Assembly: GCF_000763805.1 (NCBI RefSeq)
Contig: NZ_JRKS01000028.1
Location: forward strand, 1 to 37,835
From: Paracoccus sphaerophysae
Lineage (GTDB): Bacteria > Pseudomonadota > Alphaproteobacteria > Rhodobacterales > Rhodobacteraceae
Direction: 5' to 3'
DNA length: 37,835 bases
In this document: piece after piece, positions 35,648 to 37,835 of the stretch
Position numbering within the stretch: the first letter of the stretch is position 1
Layout: every line of letters begins with the position of its first letter
Position numbers and translations under genes: made by a program
The notes under the pieces: model-generated
The model's database searches: none
The model's input: the letters and a program-made list of their open reading frames with translations, nothing else
Told to the model about the DNA's origin: nothing

Positions 35648-36937
35648 TTAATCCACGCGAATGTAGGGGTAAAGCTTAAGCTGCGTCCAACCTAATGCAA
35701 AAAGATTAGCTTGACCACCTTTCCAGGCGCCCCACACGTTCCACTTTCGGTTCCACGTTCTGCCCTGAGCGATAAGGGCCCCGTTTACCTCGTAAATCTG
35801 GAACTGATCGACATCTTGCTCGTATTCGTTGGGTGAGTAAGCTTGGCCTTCGATATCTCGCAACGAAAACGAGTATGTCCACTTGTCTACACTAGGGGCG
35901 GAATTGAACTTAGACGATATTTGCTCGCCAGAGGAAATATTGGTAGCGATTGTTCCATCGGCCGCTAAGAGGCCCGCCCCCGTGAGAGGAGTTAGGTCTG
36001 GAAGCAACCCCGCGCCCAAAATCGACTCGAGTTTTGATCCTGAAGGAATTGGTGAGCCGTCAGCCAAAGCATAGCGAGCTCGTTGACTTTTCTCAAGCAA
36101 CTTCTCTAGAAAAACTTCGCTTGCAAAACTAGACCATACTATTGCTCCTATGGGAACCGAGTTATCCACCACATCTTGGCGAATTTGCCTAGCAACTTCC
36201 GCAGGGAGTGATGGATTAAACTCCTCCGCAAAGAACAGCTGAAAAGGCTCACTCGCCGTGTGAATGCTTATGACTCCGCGCGGCACAACCTCATAAAGCT
36301 CTCCTCCCCGCTCAACCTCTTTAGCGTTGTCGCGCGTGCAAGAAATGTTGAATGTTGCCTTTCCCAATGCTACAGGATAGACGACTTTCTCTCCTGGCTG
36401 ATCCAGGTTCTCGAGAGTGCAGGTGAAACCTTCGGCCTTGACCCCTTTAAGATTGGCGTCAGGCGAGTCCAAGCCGTCATATACTATGCCAATATCTACT
36501 GTTCTGCGATCCGCCGAAATAATTGGGGTGATCTTAAAATCGCGATTGTTCAACTTGAGGCAGGTTTCCCACGCTGATACGGCGCCTTGGTAAAAGCTTT
36601 CAGCTTGCGCCGAACTTCTTACGTTAGTGGCAAAGGCGGCGTCGCGGCTGTCGCACCAGCTCTTAACTCGCTCTTCGGATTTGGATCTGCTATAATCTCC
36701 TTCCCCCTGCCCATAGCCGAATACCTCAACCTCCAGCCCTGCCATCTGCTGATCAGTTAGGCTCGTTCGATCGAAGCTGCATGCTCTATTTGCTTTCAGG
36801 GATCGCAGGGCAGCGTCAGACTCTGATATAGATATATTCCGCAGACCGTGAGTTATAATGCTATCGCAAGGTCCACTGTGCGCGAAATTGGGAAGAAGAA
36901 GAACACTAGAGACTGCAGTTGCTGCCAGTTTTTTCAT
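35648..36937 (-). CDS. Secreted protein of unknown function in a low-GC insert
   Basis: A 429-residue protein I do not recognise. A signal peptide is clear (MKKLAATAVSSVLLLPNFAHS, cleavage near residue 21), then six Cys (including C24 and C53), consistent with disulfides. The middle (VPIGAIVWSSFASEVF, then YALADGSPIPSGSKLESILG and LLPDLT) resembles the layout of phage tail-collar or receptor-tip domains ('IGAI ... DGS ... LPDL'); this is inference. The C-terminus is aromatic-rich (WTYSFSLRD, RTWNRKWNVWGAWKGG). A strong GGGAGG lies seven bases before the ATG. Base composition is far lower in GC than the neighbours, with codons such as TTA and ATA. Its stop lies 3 bp from the carB stop. Confidence 0.85.
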   Translation of the reverse strand: MKKLAATAVSSVLLLPNFAHSGPCDSIITHGLRNISISESDAALRSLKANRACSFDRTSLTDQQMAGLEVEVFGYGQGEGDYSRSKSEERVKSWCDSRDAAFATNVRSSAQAESFYQGAVSAWETCLKLNNRDFKITPIISADRRTVDIGIVYDGLDSPDANLKGVKAEGFTCTLENLDQPGEKVVYPVALGKATFNISCTRDNAKEVERGGELYEVVPRGVISIHTASEPFQLFFAEEFNPSLPAEVARQIRQDVVDNSVPIGAIVWSSFASEVFLEKLLEKSQRARYALADGSPIPSGSKLESILGAGLLPDLTPLTGAGLLAADGTIATNISSGEQISSKFNSAPSVDKWTYSFSLRDIEGQAYSPNEYEQDVDQFQIYEVNGALIAQGRTWNRKWNVWGAWKGGQANLFALGWTQLKLYPYIRVD

Positions 36938-37250
36938 GGCGACCTCCCTATTGCGCTGAATGTTCTCTACGGTCGTATCCGAGTCGTTGCATCGATATCT
37001 GGCGATGGTACCAGATTTTTAAGCTTAAGTCATCGGCGCGATTCGACGTCAGACCGAGACCATCCAAGACGAGACCTCTTAGGCCAATCAGCTCCTCCGC
37101 AAACTCAAATTTACTCCGTCGACCGGAACCAAGCCACCTAATCAGCTCGCTTCCCTGCCTTCCCCTCCCCCATCGCGACCCCCGGACGTCGCTCATCTGG
37201 GGGGCGATAGATTTCGCGCCCGCCGAACACAGACCGACAGTGTAGCCCCC
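36938..37250. other. 313-bp upstream region of the secreted protein
   Basis: No gene is supported. The left part is AT-richer, with an inverted repeat (36997-37016), a T-run and the palindrome TTAAGCTTAA (37019-37028); the right part (from about 37140) returns to the GC level of the chromosome. Confidence 0.6.
36997..37016. promoter_or_regulatory. Inverted repeat upstream of the secreted protein
   Basis: ATCTGG and CCAGAT flank 8 nt about 60 bp before the ATG. On the plus strand it is followed by TTTTT, so it could be a terminator reading rightward or an operator for the minus-strand gene. Confidence 0.4.
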
Positions 37251-37748
37251 TCACTCCCTCACCTTCACCCAAGCCGCCATATCCCGCAGCCGAGCCGACC
37301 GCTCCGACTCAAACGGCACCCCCGGCTCGTCGCTCATCAGTTCGGGGGTCTCCGGCCCGATCTCCTCATAGGGCTTCTGCGTCGCCCCCCACCCCGGCTT
37401 TGGCCCGTCCAGCTCCGCCTCGCGCCGCCGGGCGAAATAGTCCATCGTCTCGCCCCCTTCGAGCACGCCCGCCAGCCGCGCGTGCATGAAGCCGGCCAGC
37501 ACCCGGTTCATCCGCGGCCCATAGCCCTCGCCCAGGCTGCGGAAGAACCGCAGCACCTCCTCCTCGACCATCAGCGTCACCCGCACCCGCTTGCCCGAGC
37601 CGCGCTCGCGCGCCAGCTCGTGCCAGGCGTCCGGCACCCGCCCCTCGGTCAGGATCTTCTGGTGCAGGTCCCATTCCAGCCGCCGCATCACGTCGGCCAT
37701 GTAGTGATAGTTGACCCGCCGCGCCGCCTCGGCCTTGCCCTGCGCCAT
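37251..37748 (-). CDS. BrnA antitoxin-like protein
   Basis: A 165-residue protein. Residues about 53-92 (RVRVTLMVEEEVLRFFRSLG then GYGPRMNRVLAGFMHARLAG) fit the BrnA antitoxin ribbon-helix-helix pattern ('VRVTL...D.VL..F...G.GY..R.N.VL'). The N-terminal YMADVMRRLEWDLHQKI helix and an acidic C-terminal half are additional to it. BrnA proteins usually neutralise the BrnT ribonuclease encoded next to them; no BrnT-like gene is seen on either side within the window. A GGAGG site precedes the ATG at 37748. A CtrA-type site lies about 45 bp upstream. Confidence 0.75.
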   Translation of the reverse strand: MAQGKAEAARRVNYHYMADVMRRLEWDLHQKILTEGRVPDAWHELARERGSGKRVRVTLMVEEEVLRFFRSLGEGYGPRMNRVLAGFMHARLAGVLEGGETMDYFARRREAELDGPKPGWGATQKPYEEIGPETPELMSDEPGVPFESERSARLRDMAAWVKVRE

Positions 37749-37792
37749 CGCCCGCCCTCCCCGGTTAAGGCGCCCATCCTCGGCCCGGCGGG

Positions 37793-37807
37793 TTAACCGG
37801 CCGTTAA
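37793..37807. promoter_or_regulatory. Perfect CtrA-type site (TTAA-N7-TTAA)
   Basis: TTAA CCGGCCG TTAA matches the CtrA recognition pattern TTAA-N7-TTAA exactly and is itself palindromic (GGTTAAC-CGGCC-GTTAACC). It lies between the BrnA-like gene and whatever starts to the right; an ATG at 37830-37832 is a possible start of that gene. Confidence 0.6.
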
Positions 37808-37835
37808 CCGCGCGGCCGGTGGCGTTCGCATGAAC

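Noticed and set aside
36162..36170. DnaA-box-like TTATCCACC in the orphan gene
   Set aside because: It is a single site with one mismatch, inside a coding sequence and 15 kb from dnaA; probably chance in a lower-GC stretch.
1..37835. CRISPR arrays, tRNA or rRNA genes, IS elements, prophage
   Set aside because: I looked for spaced repeats, tRNA-like cloverleaf ends, transposase or integrase motifs and saw none.

Overview
The window reads as chromosomal DNA of a high-GC alphaproteobacterium of the Rhodobacteraceae/Paracoccaceae group, with Paracoccus-like relatives most likely. The evidence is very GC-rich third codon positions, the gene order mutM / echA / rpsT / dnaA / dnaN / recF with ubiE-ubiB divergent, an rluD-rpoH pair, an Hsp20-DUF1150 pair, the alphaproteobacterial flagellin regulators FlaF and FlbT, and a CtrA-type site at the right edge. 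I cannot name the species.

Layout. 1-3.1 kb: a partial single-pass membrane protein with a GspL/PilM-like N-terminus, divergent from a secreted SIMPL-domain protein. 3.2-5.7 kb: metY, a DUF465 protein, an Hsp20 chaperone and DUF1150. 5.7-9.5 kb: two overlapping glycosyltransferases and a bifunctional sulfate adenylyltransferase/APS kinase, separated by 375 bp that hold a terminator and a possible broken small gene. 9.7-14.1 kb: trxB divergent from an Lrp/AsnC regulator, then the overlapping lgt-midA-pgeF operon. 14.2-16.9 kb: ubiK, rpoH, rluD and a small membrane protein whose start codon overlaps that of rluD. 16.9-21.8 kb: the replication cluster rpsT, dnaA, dnaN, recF plus a VOC protein, with 505 bp of non-coding DNA before dnaA. 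22-26.1 kb: echA, mutM, ubiE and ubiB. 26.2-32.1 kb: a flagellar block of somewhat lower GC (DUF1217, flbT, flaF, fliC, an flgN-like gene and a rod-binding gene on the minus strand; fliK and flgD on the plus strand). 32.3-35.6 kb: carB. 35.6-37.2 kb: a clearly lower-GC insert with one secreted protein of unknown function. 37.25-37.75 kb: a BrnA-like protein, preceded by a perfect TTAA-N7-TTAA site.

How the genes fit together. Most of the window is core housekeeping: replication, repair, ubiquinone synthesis (ubiE, ubiB, ubiK), sulfur assimilation (sulfate activation, metY), heat shock (rpoH, hsp20), lipoprotein maturation and pyrimidine/arginine precursor supply (carB). The flagellar block encodes flagellin, its post-transcriptional regulators and hook/rod assembly factors, but is only part of a flagellar regulon. 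The parts that look accessory are the 35.6-37.2 kb insert abutting carB, a codon-usage block inside carB, and the possible broken basic-peptide gene near 7.5-7.7 kb. I found no rRNA, tRNA, CRISPR array, transposase or integrase.
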